Source: an uncultured Bacteroidota bacterium
Lineage (GTDB): Bacteria; Bacteroidota; Bacteroidia; Chitinophagales; Chitinophagaceae
Assembly: GCA_903877645.1 (NCBI GenBank)
Contig: CAIRES010000048.1
Coordinates: 102,783 to 166,782, forward strand
Length of the DNA: 64,000 nucleotides
Reading direction: 5' to 3'
Part shown: piece by piece, positions 1 through 7,671 of the stretch
How the letters are laid out: every line of letters starts with the position of its first letter
Position numbering within the stretch: position 1 is the stretch's first letter
Made by a program: the position numbers and the translations under genes
The notes under the pieces: generated by a model
Databases searched by the model: none
What the model was told of the DNA's origin: nothing
The model's input: the letters and a program-made list of their open reading frames with translations, nothing else

Positions 1-2
1 GA

Positions 3-212
3 GCGTATTGCCGCCTGGGCGATGCACTTATCGGCACAGCGGGTGTGCAGGTGGGCAACATACAGTTCATGGCCAGCTATGATTTTACAATGTCTTCACT
101 GGCGCCCTATAATGCATCTTACGGTGCACTGGAATTCTCGCTCATCTACCAGGGCAAGTATTATAAAAACAGGGGCCAGAACCACACTTATAGCTGCCCA
201 AGGTTCTTTTAA
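3..212 (+). CDS. C-terminal end of a PorP/SprF-family T9SS membrane protein (partial)
   Basis: Frame 3 is open from the window edge and ends at TAA 210-212, giving about 69 residues. Alternating hydrophobic residues fit outer-membrane beta strands, and the end (SLIYQGKYY...SCPRFF) matches the usual C-terminus of PorP/SprF proteins, which finish with a strand and a CPRF-like tail. This family is an outer-membrane part of the type IX secretion and gliding machinery of Bacteroidota. The start lies outside the window. An overlapping ORF in frame 1 (22-267) has no family resemblance and is a shadow. Confidence 0.7.
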   Translation, partial: AYCRLGDALIGTAGVQVGNIQFMASYDFTMSSLAPYNASYGALEFSLIYQGKYYKNRGQNHTYSCPRFF

Positions 213-247
213 CAAATATTTTCGTCAGATTAATAGAAACGTGGTAT

Positions 248-255
248 TATATTTG
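248..255 (+). promoter_or_regulatory. -7 promoter box TATATTTG upstream of the response regulator
   Basis: TATATTTG matches the Bacteroidota -7 consensus TAnnTTTG and lies 15 nt before the ATG at 271. Transcription starts a few bases after the box in this phylum, so the leader would be about 10 nt. There is no convincing -33 element. Confidence 0.45.
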
Positions 256-270
256 AGTAACAATTAACGC

Positions 271-975
271 ATGGAAAATCAGAAAAATAAAGTACTCTTA
301 GTAGAAGACGATACAAACTTTGGGCAGGTGCTTAAAAACTACCTTGAGCTCAATGACTTCGTGGTGGAGCTGGCGCGGGATGGTATCCTTGGCCTTGCGG
401 CTTTCCGCCGCGAGCGTTTTGATATATGCCTGCTGGATGTGATGATGCCTAATATGGACGGCTTCACACTGGCAGAAGAGATCAGGAATGTAGACCCTGA
501 TGTGCCTTTGTTCTTCCTTTCTGCAAAGAGCATGAAGGACGATATCCTTACCGGGTACAAACTGGGCGCTGATGACTACATCACCAAACCTTTTGACAGC
601 GAAGTATTGCTCTCTAAAATAAAGGCTGTGCTGAAGCGCAACCAGGAGCTGCACGAAAAGCAACACTCACAGATAGAGTTTGTGATCGGCATCTATCATT
701 TCAACAGCAAACTGCGTACACTGAAGCATGGTACAGAATCGCACACACTTTCTCCTAAAGAGAATGAGCTGCTGCTGATGCTTTGCGAATATAAGAACGA
801 CCTGCTGCCACGTGAAACCGCGCTGAAGCGGATATGGGGCAGTGACACCTACTTCAATGGCCGCAGCATGGACGTGTACATAGCCAAGCTGCGCAAATAC
901 CTGCGCGAAGACAGCAGCGTGGAAATAGTAAACATCCACGGTAATGGCTTCAGGCTGGTAGTGCCGGAGGTTTAG
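271..975 (+). CDS. OmpR-family response regulator (RprY-like)
   Basis: 234 aa. The receiver domain spans about residues 7-125: acidic pocket E12-D13-D14, phospho-acceptor D56 in LLDVMMP, S84 and K106 (TKPF). A winged-helix DNA-binding domain follows (about 138-232; SPKENELLLMLCEY, DVYIAKLRKYL, IHGNGFRL). The sequence resembles the Bacteroidota RprY group of two-component regulators. No sensor kinase lies next to it, so the partner must be elsewhere or upstream of the window. It is a single-gene transcript: its own -7 box lies upstream and a strong hairpin terminator follows at 1049-1087. The targets cannot be read from the sequence. Confidence 0.9.
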   Translation: MENQKNKVLLVEDDTNFGQVLKNYLELNDFVVELARDGILGLAAFRRERFDICLLDVMMPNMDGFTLAEEIRNVDPDVPLFFLSAKSMKDDILTGYKLGADDYITKPFDSEVLLSKIKAVLKRNQELHEKQHSQIEFVIGIYHFNSKLRTLKHGTESHTLSPKENELLLMLCEYKNDLLPRETALKRIWGSDTYFNGRSMDVYIAKLRKYLREDSSVEIVNIHGNGFRLVVPEV

Positions 976-1048
976 TAGGTTCCCGCCTTCGCTAAAGCTA
1001 TTGCGGACGAAGGATAAGTCGGGAGTGATCCCGGGATTAATATTTGAG

Positions 1049-1087
1049 ACAGGATGCAAGGATTTGCATCCTGTTTTTTATTTTTAT
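1049..1087 (+). terminator. Rho-independent terminator, left copy of a 39-bp direct repeat
   Basis: A 9-11 bp stem (ACAGGATGCAA / TTGCATCCTGT, loop GGA) is followed by a T-rich tract. It sits 73 nt after the response regulator stop on the same strand. The identical 39 bp recur at 1772-1810 on the other side of the ORF6N gene. Confidence 0.85.
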
Positions 1088-1119
1088 TGTACTTTCAAAT
1101 ATGGCAACACCGTGTCTTT

Positions 1120-1680
1120 TCATTTTTTGAAGCCTATCCTTTCCCTTTCTTCCCAATTCCTTAGTGCTCCTTTTTCATCCAGCAGGTTTTCAATTGCATC
1201 ATATAAGCCATTTAGCTGTTCATCATGCAGGCTTATTCTCTTTTTAATGTCTTGTAATTGCTTTTTCAGATCATTTTGCCCAAGCGCTATTTTCCTGATT
1301 TCTACAAAAGCCCGCATAATAGCAATATTCATATTTATCGCTTTGTCCGAGTTGAGGATGCCGCTGAGCATAGCTACGCCCTGCTCGGTAAATGCGTATG
1401 GCAAATACCTGATGCCGCCCCTTCCTTTTGAGGTTTCAATTTGAAACCTCAAAGGTGTATTGTTTTTGTCTAAGGTTTCAATTTGAAACCTTAGACTTTC
1501 ATATTCATCTTTAGTAAGCTGGAACATAAAGTCTTCGGGAAATCGTTTGATATTTCGTTTAACAGAAAGATTGAGGCTTTTTGTTTCCACTTCATATAGT
1601 GCAGCCAAATCTCTATCCAGCATTACTCTTTCTCCGCGCAATTCATAGATCCGGTTTTGTATGCTTTGTATTATCTGCAT
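1120..1680 (-). CDS. ORF6N domain-containing protein
   Basis: 186 aa. The N-terminal ORF6N domain (about residues 10-115; YELRGERVMLDRDLAALYEVETK, then YLPYAFTEQGVAMLSGIL) is the KilA-N-associated DNA-binding domain of phage antirepressors, widespread as solitary genes in Bacteroidota. A charged coiled-coil-like C-terminus (about 130-186) follows. The segment between the two conserved blocks carries LRFQIET twice, 14 residues apart, and each copy is encoded by a perfect DNA palindrome. The gene is monocistronic and opposite to the regulator before it. It lies between two identical terminator copies, which suggests acquisition as a cassette. Biological role unknown; DNA binding is inferred from the family. 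Confidence 0.8.
   Translation of the reverse strand: MQIIQSIQNRIYELRGERVMLDRDLAALYEVETKSLNLSVKRNIKRFPEDFMFQLTKDEYESLRFQIETLDKNNTPLRFQIETSKGRGGIRYLPYAFTEQGVAMLSGILNSDKAINMNIAIMRAFVEIRKIALGQNDLKKQLQDIKKRISLHDEQLNGLYDAIENLLDEKGALRNWEERERIGFKK
1427..1453. repeat. In-frame palindrome 1 in the ORF6N gene
   Basis: Perfect palindrome with 13-bp arms around a central T at 1440. Its 19-nt core AGGTTTCAATTTGAAACCT is shared with the palindrome at 1468-1496. The centres are 42 nt apart, exactly 14 codons. It encodes LRFQIET on the minus strand. Confidence 0.9.
1468..1496. repeat. In-frame palindrome 2 in the ORF6N gene
   Basis: Perfect palindrome with 14-bp arms around a central T at 1482, with the same 19-nt core as the copy at 1427-1453. 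It encodes the upstream LRFQIET copy in the protein. The flanks of the two copies differ, yet each flank is itself complementary, so the palindrome appears to be maintained rather than simply duplicated. Confidence 0.9.
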
Positions 1681-1771
1681 CGGTGTAATACTTTACTGGA
1701 GATGGTGTAAAAAAATATTTTTCCGAAAATTATCAGATGATTTCCATATAACCAAACACAATAAAACTGAA

Positions 1772-1810
1772 ACAGGATGCAAGGATTTGCATCCTGTTTT
1801 TTATTTTTAT
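1772..1810 (+). repeat. Right copy of the 39-bp terminator direct repeat
   Basis: Identical over 39 bp to 1049-1087, and similar for a few bases further left (TGAR). It points along the plus strand, but no plus-strand gene lies between the two copies, so it has no transcript of its own to end. It is best read as a duplicate made when the ORF6N segment arrived. Confidence 0.9.
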
Positions 1811-1868
1811 GGAATGAGAAACTGTTGAAATTCGCATGAGATTGATCGGCGTATATAAAGCTAAACAG

Positions 1869-2094
1869 GATTCGTCATTTCGCAGCGAAGCGAAGAAATC
1901 CCCTGAGGTTTAGCACTACGCTCAATCGATGTAATACCTCCGTATTGCGGTAGCAAGCAGCGAAAATATGTGTTAAGTGATTATAATGTAACCACCTGCA
2001 AATTGTGCTATGTACTTGATTGAGCTATTTGCAAATGCTGAGGAGATTTCTTCATTACGCTCATTCCATTCGCTGCATTCCGAAATGACGAATT
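1869..2094. repeat. Intergenic inverted-repeat element
   Basis: The ends are inverted copies: left 1869-1903 begins GATTCGTCATTTCGCAGCGA and right 2044-2094 ends CGAAATGACGAATTC, with GATTTCTTC facing GAAGAAATC further in. About 140 bp of non-coding DNA without recognisable genes lies between. The motif is of the common CGTCATTTCG/CGAAATGACG intergenic class. Together with the terminator copy it fills the 480-bp gap before pssA. Confidence 0.7.
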
Positions 2095-2148
2095 CTATCA
2101 GGCTGCGAACAAACTGTCGATCCGGCTGCTTATAACCCATTTATTTAT

Positions 2149-2156
2149 TACTTTTG
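2149..2156 (+). promoter_or_regulatory. -7 box TACTTTTG immediately upstream of pssA
   Basis: Exact TAnnTTTG match ending only 5 nt before the pssA ATG at 2162. A start site a few bases downstream would fall on or next to the start codon, so the mRNA may be leaderless. Confidence 0.5.
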
Positions 2157-2161
2157 ACCCA

Positions 2162-3049
2162 ATGAAGCACTTGCCTAATCTGCTGACGCTGGCCAATCTT
2201 TTTTGTGGTTGCCTGGCTATAGCATACATCCTTACTGCCGAGCCCTATACTTCTATGAATATGGGTGCGCAAGGAGTAACCGGCCTGCCCACGTGGCAGT
2301 GGGTATATGGGCGGGAGCAAATATGCCTGGGTGCGCTGTTCATCTTCCTTGCCGCCATTTTTGATATGCTGGATGGCTTTGCGGCCCGCCTGCTGGGTGT
2401 TTATTCGCCTATTGGTAAGGATCTCGATTCACTGGCTGATATGGTTTCCTTTGGGGTGGCGCCCTCCGTTATTCTCTTCAAATTTTTGTGGGACGCCATT
2501 ATGGGCCAGCGCAATGCCTTTGAAGTGAACATGCTGGGTATGGCCCCTGCCTTTGTGCTGGCCTGCTTTGCCGCCCTGCGCCTCGCTAAATTCAACATCA
2601 CCTCCGATTCGCAAAAAGGATACTTCATAGGTATGCCCACGCCCGCTGTGGGTATATTCGTGGCTTCGCTGCCGTTGGCGCTGTGGTTCAGTCCGCTGGC
2701 AGTTAGTCGGTATTTGGCCGCTTTCATGGAGAGCCAGTGGGCTATATACGCCCTCATAGCTGTTCTTTGCTGGTTCATGGTATCGGGTATCAAATTCATT
2801 AAGCTGATGCCCCCGCGCTTCACGCTGGCAGCCGCATGGCCGCAACTGGTGCTGGTTATAGCCACTATAGGGCTGTTCTTTGTGCTGGGCTGGGCGGTGG
2901 TGCCGGTAGTGTTTATATTGTATGTACTGCTGTCTTTCATTTATAAATTTCCGGTAACTACAGATATTGTTGCAACCGTTGACGAATACAATGTCTATAT
3001 AACAGACAATAAGATGATCAGTAATAAAACTGAAACTGAAGACAATTAA
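2162..3049 (+). CDS. pssA: CDP-diacylglycerol--serine O-phosphatidyltransferase
   Basis: 295 aa integral membrane enzyme that makes phosphatidylserine from CDP-diacylglycerol and serine, the precursor of phosphatidylethanolamine. The CDP-alcohol phosphatidyltransferase signature is complete: D68-x2-D71-G72-x3-R76-x8-G85-x3-D89-x3-D93. The N-terminus (KHLPNLLTLANLFCGCLAI) matches the PssA subgroup, and several hydrophobic segments follow through residue ~270. The C-terminal ~25 residues are polar. Length is slightly above many PssA proteins because of a loop at residues 27-50. It probably leads a pssA-purS-rsmI group on the same strand. A -7 box lies 5 nt before the start. Confidence 0.93.
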   Translation: MKHLPNLLTLANLFCGCLAIAYILTAEPYTSMNMGAQGVTGLPTWQWVYGREQICLGALFIFLAAIFDMLDGFAARLLGVYSPIGKDLDSLADMVSFGVAPSVILFKFLWDAIMGQRNAFEVNMLGMAPAFVLACFAALRLAKFNITSDSQKGYFIGMPTPAVGIFVASLPLALWFSPLAVSRYLAAFMESQWAIYALIAVLCWFMVSGIKFIKLMPPRFTLAAAWPQLVLVIATIGLFFVLGWAVVPVVFILYVLLSFIYKFPVTTDIVATVDEYNVYITDNKMISNKTETEDN

Positions 3050-3114
3050 TACATTTTAATCCCGATAGCTATCAGGATGCTTTTTAATTTTTGCTTTTTA
3101 ATTTTTAATTTTTT

Positions 3115-3366
3115 ATGAAGTACGTAGCACATATCAATGTAATGCCACACAAAGAATTGCTGGACCCTCAGGGCAAGGCCGTGAACAACAGCCTGCACAA
3201 CCTGGGCCTGAACAACCTGCACGATGTGCGCATAGGTAAGCACATCACCCTGCATGTGGAAGCCGCCAGCAAGGATGAAGCAGAGAAAATGACCCGTGAG
3301 GCCTGCAAGAAATTGCTTGCTAACCCGGTTATGGAGTCTTTCGACCTCACCCTTACCGAGGCCTAA
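3115..3366 (+). CDS. purS: Phosphoribosylformylglycinamidine synthase subunit PurS
   Basis: 83 aa, the normal length of PurS, the small subunit that assembles with PurL and PurQ for the fourth step of purine synthesis. Family features are visible: KYVAHINVMPHKELLDPQGKAV at the start, a central VRIGKHITL strand, an amphipathic helix rich in Glu/Lys, and LLANPVMESF near the end. PurL and PurQ are not in the window, so the complex is encoded at several loci. The gene lies 10 nt before rsmI and is likely cotranscribed with it. Confidence 0.93.
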   Translation: MKYVAHINVMPHKELLDPQGKAVNNSLHNLGLNNLHDVRIGKHITLHVEAASKDEAEKMTREACKKLLANPVMESFDLTLTEA

Positions 3367-3376
3367 GCCCGCTGCC

Positions 3377-4072
3377 ATGCGCCTGTACCTGGTACCATCG
3401 CCTATCGGCAACCTTGGGGATATTACGTACCGCGCGGTAGAGATACTGCGCCATGCGGATGTTATCCTGTGCGAGGATACACGTACCAGCTCGGTATTGC
3501 TGCGCCACTACAACATACAAAAGCCCATAACGCCCTACCACCAGCACAATGAGCACAAGGTGCTGGCCCACCTTACCGAGCAGATGATCGCCGGCAAAAC
3601 CTTTGCCCTGCTTACGGACGCGGGCACTCCCGGCATCTCCGATCCCGGTTTTTTGCTGGTTCGCGAGTGCATCAGGCAGAACATACCCGTGGAGTGCCTG
3701 CCGGGGGCTACGGCCTTTGTACCTGCGCTGGTGCAAAGCGGCATACCCGCCAATAGATTTGTGTTTGAAGGCTTTCTGCCCATAAAAAAGGGCAGGCAAA
3801 CGATGCTGCGGAAGCTGGCCGAGGAAGATGAACGCACTGTTATCCTCTACGAATCGCCGCACAGGCTGGTAAAAACACTGAATGAACTGGCCGCTGTGCT
3901 GGGCGCCGACAGGCAGGCTGCTGTGTGCCGGGAGCTGACCAAGATGTTTGAAGAGACCAATATCAACACACTTACAGCCCTTGCCGCCCACTACGAAAAG
4001 ACCCCTCCACGGGGTGAAATAGTGATCGTGGTAGCGCCACCGGCATCAGGCCGGGCAAAAACAGAAGATTAA
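3377..4072 (+). CDS. rsmI: 16S rRNA (cytidine(1402)-2'-O)-methyltransferase
   Basis: 231 aa. RsmI methylates the 2'-hydroxyl of C1402 in the 16S rRNA decoding centre, using SAM. Tetrapyrrole-methylase fold motifs: LYLVPSPIGNLGDITYRA at the N-terminus, CEDTRTSSVLLRHY, the SAM-loop LLTDAGTPGISDPGFLLV, LPGATAFVPALVQSG, and FLPIKKGRQTML. Start chosen at ATG 3377, where the conserved N-terminus begins; the reading frame is open further upstream, through purS, but that part is not conserved. It is shorter than E. coli RsmI because the extra C-terminal region is missing, as is usual in Bacteroidota. Confidence 0.93.
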   Translation: MRLYLVPSPIGNLGDITYRAVEILRHADVILCEDTRTSSVLLRHYNIQKPITPYHQHNEHKVLAHLTEQMIAGKTFALLTDAGTPGISDPGFLLVRECIRQNIPVECLPGATAFVPALVQSGIPANRFVFEGFLPIKKGRQTMLRKLAEEDERTVILYESPHRLVKTLNELAAVLGADRQAAVCRELTKMFEETNINTLTALAAHYEKTPPRGEIVIVVAPPASGRAKTED

Positions 4073-4099
4073 CGATTACCGTTTTAAAACAAAATACAC

Positions 4100-4107
4100 T
4101 ACATTTG
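4100..4107 (+). promoter_or_regulatory. -7 box TACATTTG upstream of tRNA-His
   Basis: Exact TAnnTTTG match, 17 nt before the mature 5' end of tRNA-His. This fits a dedicated tRNA promoter with a short 5' leader. Confidence 0.5.
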
Positions 4108-4124
4108 CAGTCCGAAATTATCAC

Positions 4125-4199
4125 GGAGGCTATAGCTCAGTAGGTTAGAGCATCAGATTGTGGTTCTGAGGGTCGTGGGTTCGAGCCCCATTAGCCTCC
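4125..4199 (+). tRNA. tRNA-His (anticodon GTG)
   Basis: A cloverleaf can be folded by eye: acceptor stem GGAGGCTA/TAGCCTCC including G-1 opposite C73, the histidine identity pair; D arm; anticodon stem TCAGA/TCTGA with loop TTGTGGT and anticodon GTG at 4160-4162; T arm with GTTCGAG. CCA is not encoded. A terminator follows directly. Confidence 0.95.
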
Positions 4200-4213
4200 C
4201 TAAAAATTTTAAG

Positions 4214-4242
4214 AAAAAGCGCCTTTCCGGCGCTTTTTTTAT
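4214..4242 (+). terminator. Terminator after tRNA-His
   Basis: An 8-bp stem AAAGCGCC/GGCGCTTT with loop TTTCC runs into a T tract. It begins about 15 nt after the tRNA. Confidence 0.88.
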
Positions 4243-4264
4243 TATCTTCATCCCCTCTATTTTG

Positions 4265-4272
4265 TATCTTTG
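4265..4272 (+). promoter_or_regulatory. -7 box TATCTTTG upstream of the DUF3127 gene
   Basis: Exact TAnnTTTG match, 32 nt before the ATG at 4305, in an A/T-rich leader without a Shine-Dalgarno. Confidence 0.5.
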
Positions 4273-4304
4273 TATCTATTTTTTTATATTTAAATAGCAC
4301 TAAC

Positions 4305-4745
4305 ATGAGTTTGGAAGTAACAGGTAAATTGCTCGTAAAGTACGATTCACAGCAAGTAAGCGAAAAATTTAAGAAACGTGAGTTCGTAATAGAACTGGCC
4401 GAAGAGATCAATGGCAACATTTATACCAATTTTGCGAAGATGCAGTTGGTACAGGCCAAGTGCGAGATCATAGACAGGTTCAAGGAAGGCGACCTGGTGA
4501 AGGTGAGTTTTAACCTGAAAGGCAATAAGTGGGAGCGTGACGGCAAGGTAAACTACATCACTAACCTGGATGCATGGCGTATAGAGGCCGCATCTGCGGC
4601 ACCAGCCAATAACAATGGCGGCCAGCAATATGCGGCAGCACCGGCATACAACAACAATGGCGGAAACAACAGCGGGGCTACCAATTTTAACAGCACTCCG
4701 AATTTTAACCCATCGCCTGAAACAATAGACGATCTGCCATTTTAA
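4305..4745 (+). CDS. DUF3127 domain-containing protein with SSB-like acidic tail
   Basis: 146 aa. Residues ~1-95 match DUF3127, a Bacteroidota-specific small beta-rich domain thought to adopt an OB fold: MSLEVTGKLLVKYDSQ, KREFVIE, KFNLKG-like strands, TNLDAWRIE. A disordered Asn/Gly/Ala/Pro-rich linker (~100-135) and the acidic tip ETIDDLPF follow. That layout (OB-like domain, Gly/Asn linker, D-D-[IL]-P-F end) is the layout of single-stranded DNA-binding protein. A nucleic-acid-binding role is therefore plausible but inferred. Monocistronic, between tRNA-His and a lipoprotein gene. Confidence 0.85.
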   Translation: MSLEVTGKLLVKYDSQQVSEKFKKREFVIELAEEINGNIYTNFAKMQLVQAKCEIIDRFKEGDLVKVSFNLKGNKWERDGKVNYITNLDAWRIEAASAAPANNNGGQQYAAAPAYNNNGGNNSGATNFNSTPNFNPSPETIDDLPF

Positions 4746-4765
4746 TTAAACATAAACAAGTGCTT

Positions 4766-6427
4766 ATGCGCCGCTACACGCGTAGTATCATTCTTTTTTC
4801 CGCGACTGCCATGCTGTTCTCTGCATGCAGCAAGATACCGGACCATGCAAAGTACATCCCCAAGGATGCTATTGCGGTTGCGGGCCTCAACCTGAAGTCG
4901 CTGAGTAAAAAGATAGCATGGAACGTGATCACCGGCAGCAAGCTCTTTAAGGAGATGCAGGCCCGCATACCGGAGAAAGGTGCAAAAGATGCGATGAACG
5001 ACATACAGAATTCGGGCATTGATCTGTACAATACCTTTTACGTGTATGCCAAGTCTGATACACGCTCCAAGGGCAGCAGCCGGATCACCGGCCTGGTGCC
5101 GCTTTCGGATGCCGGGCAGTGGGAGGCCTATGTAAAAAAAGTATTTCCCGCGGCCATTATTACACAGCATGGCGAGCGTAAGGAAACCAGCCTCAGCAGC
5201 AGTATGTATGTGGCATGGGACAAGCACCTGATGATCATCATCAATGTATTGAACAGCCCTGATGATTATGATGCGCCTACAGCACAGCCTGCCGGGCCTG
5301 TGGACATGTCGGCTGAAATGGATAATGCTTTTACAAAATCGCAGGATAATTCTGTGATCACCGACAAGCACTTTAATACCCTGGAGCTGGAAGGGCATGA
5401 TATCTCCTTCTGGCTGAACTACGACCAGTTGATGACGCAGTACATGAACAGCGGCATGGCTCAGCGAATGAATGGTGTTTCGTTATCCAATGCATTATGG
5501 AAAAATGCTGCGTTCACTGCCGGGTTTGATTTTGTGAAAGGCAAGATCACCGGTGATATGAAGTATTACATACCCGAGGAGCTGAAAACCCTTGGTGCAG
5601 AATTTGGCGCTACGAACGTGGACAAGGATATGATAGAAAGGCTGCCATCTCAAAATATGGATATGCTGATGGCCGCCCACATATCGCCCAAAGGAATAAA
5701 GGCTATGCTGGATAAGACAGGCCTGCTGGGCCTGGCCAATGTGGGACTGGGTACGCAGGGCCTTGATGTGGATCACGTGCTGGATGCATTTACTGGTGAT
5801 ATGGCTATACAGATGAATGACTTTGGCCTGCATGTGGAAACGGTGAAGGACAGCTTTATGGGACAAACGGTAGTACACCAGAACCAGAAGCCAACGATGA
5901 GCATGAGTTATGCCATCAAGATCAATAAAAAAGAGAATTTTCAAAAATTAGTGGACCTTGCCAAGCAAAACGGCCTGATGGCCATGATGCTTCCTATGAA
6001 CAACGGCTTTGTGATGCCACTGGACGACAGGGATTCGATCTACATACTGCTCAATGACCAGTATGTAGTGGCTTCCAACAAATATCCGTATGCTTCGGGC
6101 TTCCTGAGCCAGGCGTATAAAGCGCAAAAAATGGCGCCTGCGGTAGCAGCACAGGTAACCGGCAACCCTTCGTCCTTTTACTTTGACATACAATCCATGC
6201 TGAAGGGCATAGACCCCGGCATCACCCATTCAGCACATGATTCTGCTATTATTGTTCAAAGCAAAAAATTGCTCAATAACGTATCTCTTTCGGGTGGCGG
6301 GTTCAAAGAAAATGCGTTCAGCTACCATCTTGATGTTAATTTTATGAATACTGAAGAGAACAGTATTATTGAGTTGATGGATTTTGCAATGAAAATGAAT
6401 GATGCCGACAAAGTAAGTGACAAATAA
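4766..6427 (+). CDS. DUF4836 family lipoprotein
   Basis: 553 aa. The signal peptide ends in a lipobox (AMLFSAC, residues ~14-20), so the mature protein is a lipid-anchored envelope protein. The body (SKIPDHAKYIPKDAIAVAGL..., later repeated alpha/beta segments) matches DUF4836, a Bacteroidota family of unknown function. Start set at ATG 4766; a GTG two codons upstream is less likely. It begins 20 nt after the DUF3127 stop and may share its transcript. No catalytic motif is visible. Confidence 0.8.
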   Translation: MRRYTRSIILFSATAMLFSACSKIPDHAKYIPKDAIAVAGLNLKSLSKKIAWNVITGSKLFKEMQARIPEKGAKDAMNDIQNSGIDLYNTFYVYAKSDTRSKGSSRITGLVPLSDAGQWEAYVKKVFPAAIITQHGERKETSLSSSMYVAWDKHLMIIINVLNSPDDYDAPTAQPAGPVDMSAEMDNAFTKSQDNSVITDKHFNTLELEGHDISFWLNYDQLMTQYMNSGMAQRMNGVSLSNALWKNAAFTAGFDFVKGKITGDMKYYIPEELKTLGAEFGATNVDKDMIERLPSQNMDMLMAAHISPKGIKAMLDKTGLLGLANVGLGTQGLDVDHVLDAFTGDMAIQMNDFGLHVETVKDSFMGQTVVHQNQKPTMSMSYAIKINKKENFQKLVDLAKQNGLMAMMLPMNNGFVMPLDDRDSIYILLNDQYVVASNKYPYASGFLSQAYKAQKMAPAVAAQVTGNPSSFYFDIQSMLKGIDPGITHSAHDSAIIVQSKKLLNNVSLSGGGFKENAFSYHLDVNFMNTEENSIIELMDFAMKMNDADKVSDK

Positions 6428-6501
6428 CACCAGATACAGGCAGGAAAGCATAGCTATACCCTGTTTTTAATTTTTTTTTATAACTTAGTAAAAAAAATCC
6501 A

Positions 6502-7671
6502 ATGCAAAAATTATCCCTATACGGCTTAGTCCTCCTGTTTGTGCTCGGAGTTACCGGCTATTACAGTTGTACTAAAATAAATGGTATCAATAACAACACG
6601 GTTATTGAAACCCCGTATGCTTTGTATTTCACAGATACGGCAGGTACACTTTACTGTACCAACGATGGCAAAACATCAAAGCAGATTTTCCCGGCAGATG
6701 GATTTACGCCGCGTGCGCTTTGTGTGATCAATAATAACATATTGATGGTGAAGAACAATTTGTACATCAGCACCAATAATGGCGTTAACTTCAATCACGC
6801 CTTTGATTCAGTGTCCTCTTATCCTTTTAGCGCGTGCAATGGGTTGCAGTTAAACCTTAACCAGTCAATGATCATTGATATTCCGGGATGGAATGAGGCA
6901 TTTATTACTACCAACTCACCTGATGCTGCAAATTATCTTGGCGTTTCCTTCAGTCTGTACCAAGGTGGTATTGCATCCTCCTGGTGGCTTGATATTCCGG
7001 ATACAATGGGTGCTATAGGCAATTATGGGGCATTCCCGATCAGGATGACCTCCTTTACTTTACTCACCAACGGTGTGCTTTGCGGCTATGATGCGGTTAA
7101 TAACCGTAATTTTTACAGGACACAAACAACATTATGGAATGAATGTACAGCGGTATCGGATTCTGCTGTTTACGGCGCGATCGGGCTACCATCCAACCAT
7201 TCAGGCATTATCCTGCCACACCGCGACATGCTTTATGGAGGTACCGACACCGCTGCATTCTACAGCTACGGACATTACAATAGCCGCCTGATAGCCATTG
7301 ACAACAAAAACTGTAATACTGCCGGCGCCTACTATAGTGATGATACAGGCAGGAACTGGATGCCATACGCGGGCCTTCCCAACAGGCCGATATTGTGTGT
7401 GTGCAGTCCATTTGAAGAGAAATGTTTTGTAGGTACCGATTCAGCCGGCCTTTACTTGCTGAATAATAACACCAATACTTTCTATGCCAATAATAATGGC
7501 CTGGGTACGAATACAGTAGTGCGTAACATTGCTTTTAAATCAATTACCTATAAAAACGGGAATACCGCGAAGTACATCTACCTGGCTACTAACCAGGGGA
7601 TCTACATCAGCTCAGATGAGGGCAACAACTTCACGCTTGCTTTTGCGGGCAACTATACCACGGTATATTAG
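6502..7671 (+). CDS. Predicted exported beta-propeller-like protein
   Basis: 389 aa. The N-terminal hydrophobic stretch with Cys at ~23 (VTGYYSCTK) suggests a lipoprotein, though the lipobox is imperfect. The body has recurrent segments with Asp-box-like cores (ISTNNGVNF, YSDDTGRNWMPY, ISSDEGNNFTLAF) and short strand-turn-strand units, as in BNR/sialidase-like propellers. No catalytic residues can be assigned. The 3' end overlaps the convergent S4-protein gene by 4 bp. Function unknown. Confidence 0.65.
   Translation: MQKLSLYGLVLLFVLGVTGYYSCTKINGINNNTVIETPYALYFTDTAGTLYCTNDGKTSKQIFPADGFTPRALCVINNNILMVKNNLYISTNNGVNFNHAFDSVSSYPFSACNGLQLNLNQSMIIDIPGWNEAFITTNSPDAANYLGVSFSLYQGGIASSWWLDIPDTMGAIGNYGAFPIRMTSFTLLTNGVLCGYDAVNNRNFYRTQTTLWNECTAVSDSAVYGAIGLPSNHSGIILPHRDMLYGGTDTAAFYSYGHYNSRLIAIDNKNCNTAGAYYSDDTGRNWMPYAGLPNRPILCVCSPFEEKCFVGTDSAGLYLLNNNTNTFYANNNGLGTNTVVRNIAFKSITYKNGNTAKYIYLATNQGIYISSDEGNNFTLAFAGNYTTVY

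Noticed and set aside
1001..1444. 147-codon plus-strand ORF
   Set aside because: Overlaps the terminator and the ORF6N gene in antisense; composition is low-complexity Phe/Ser.
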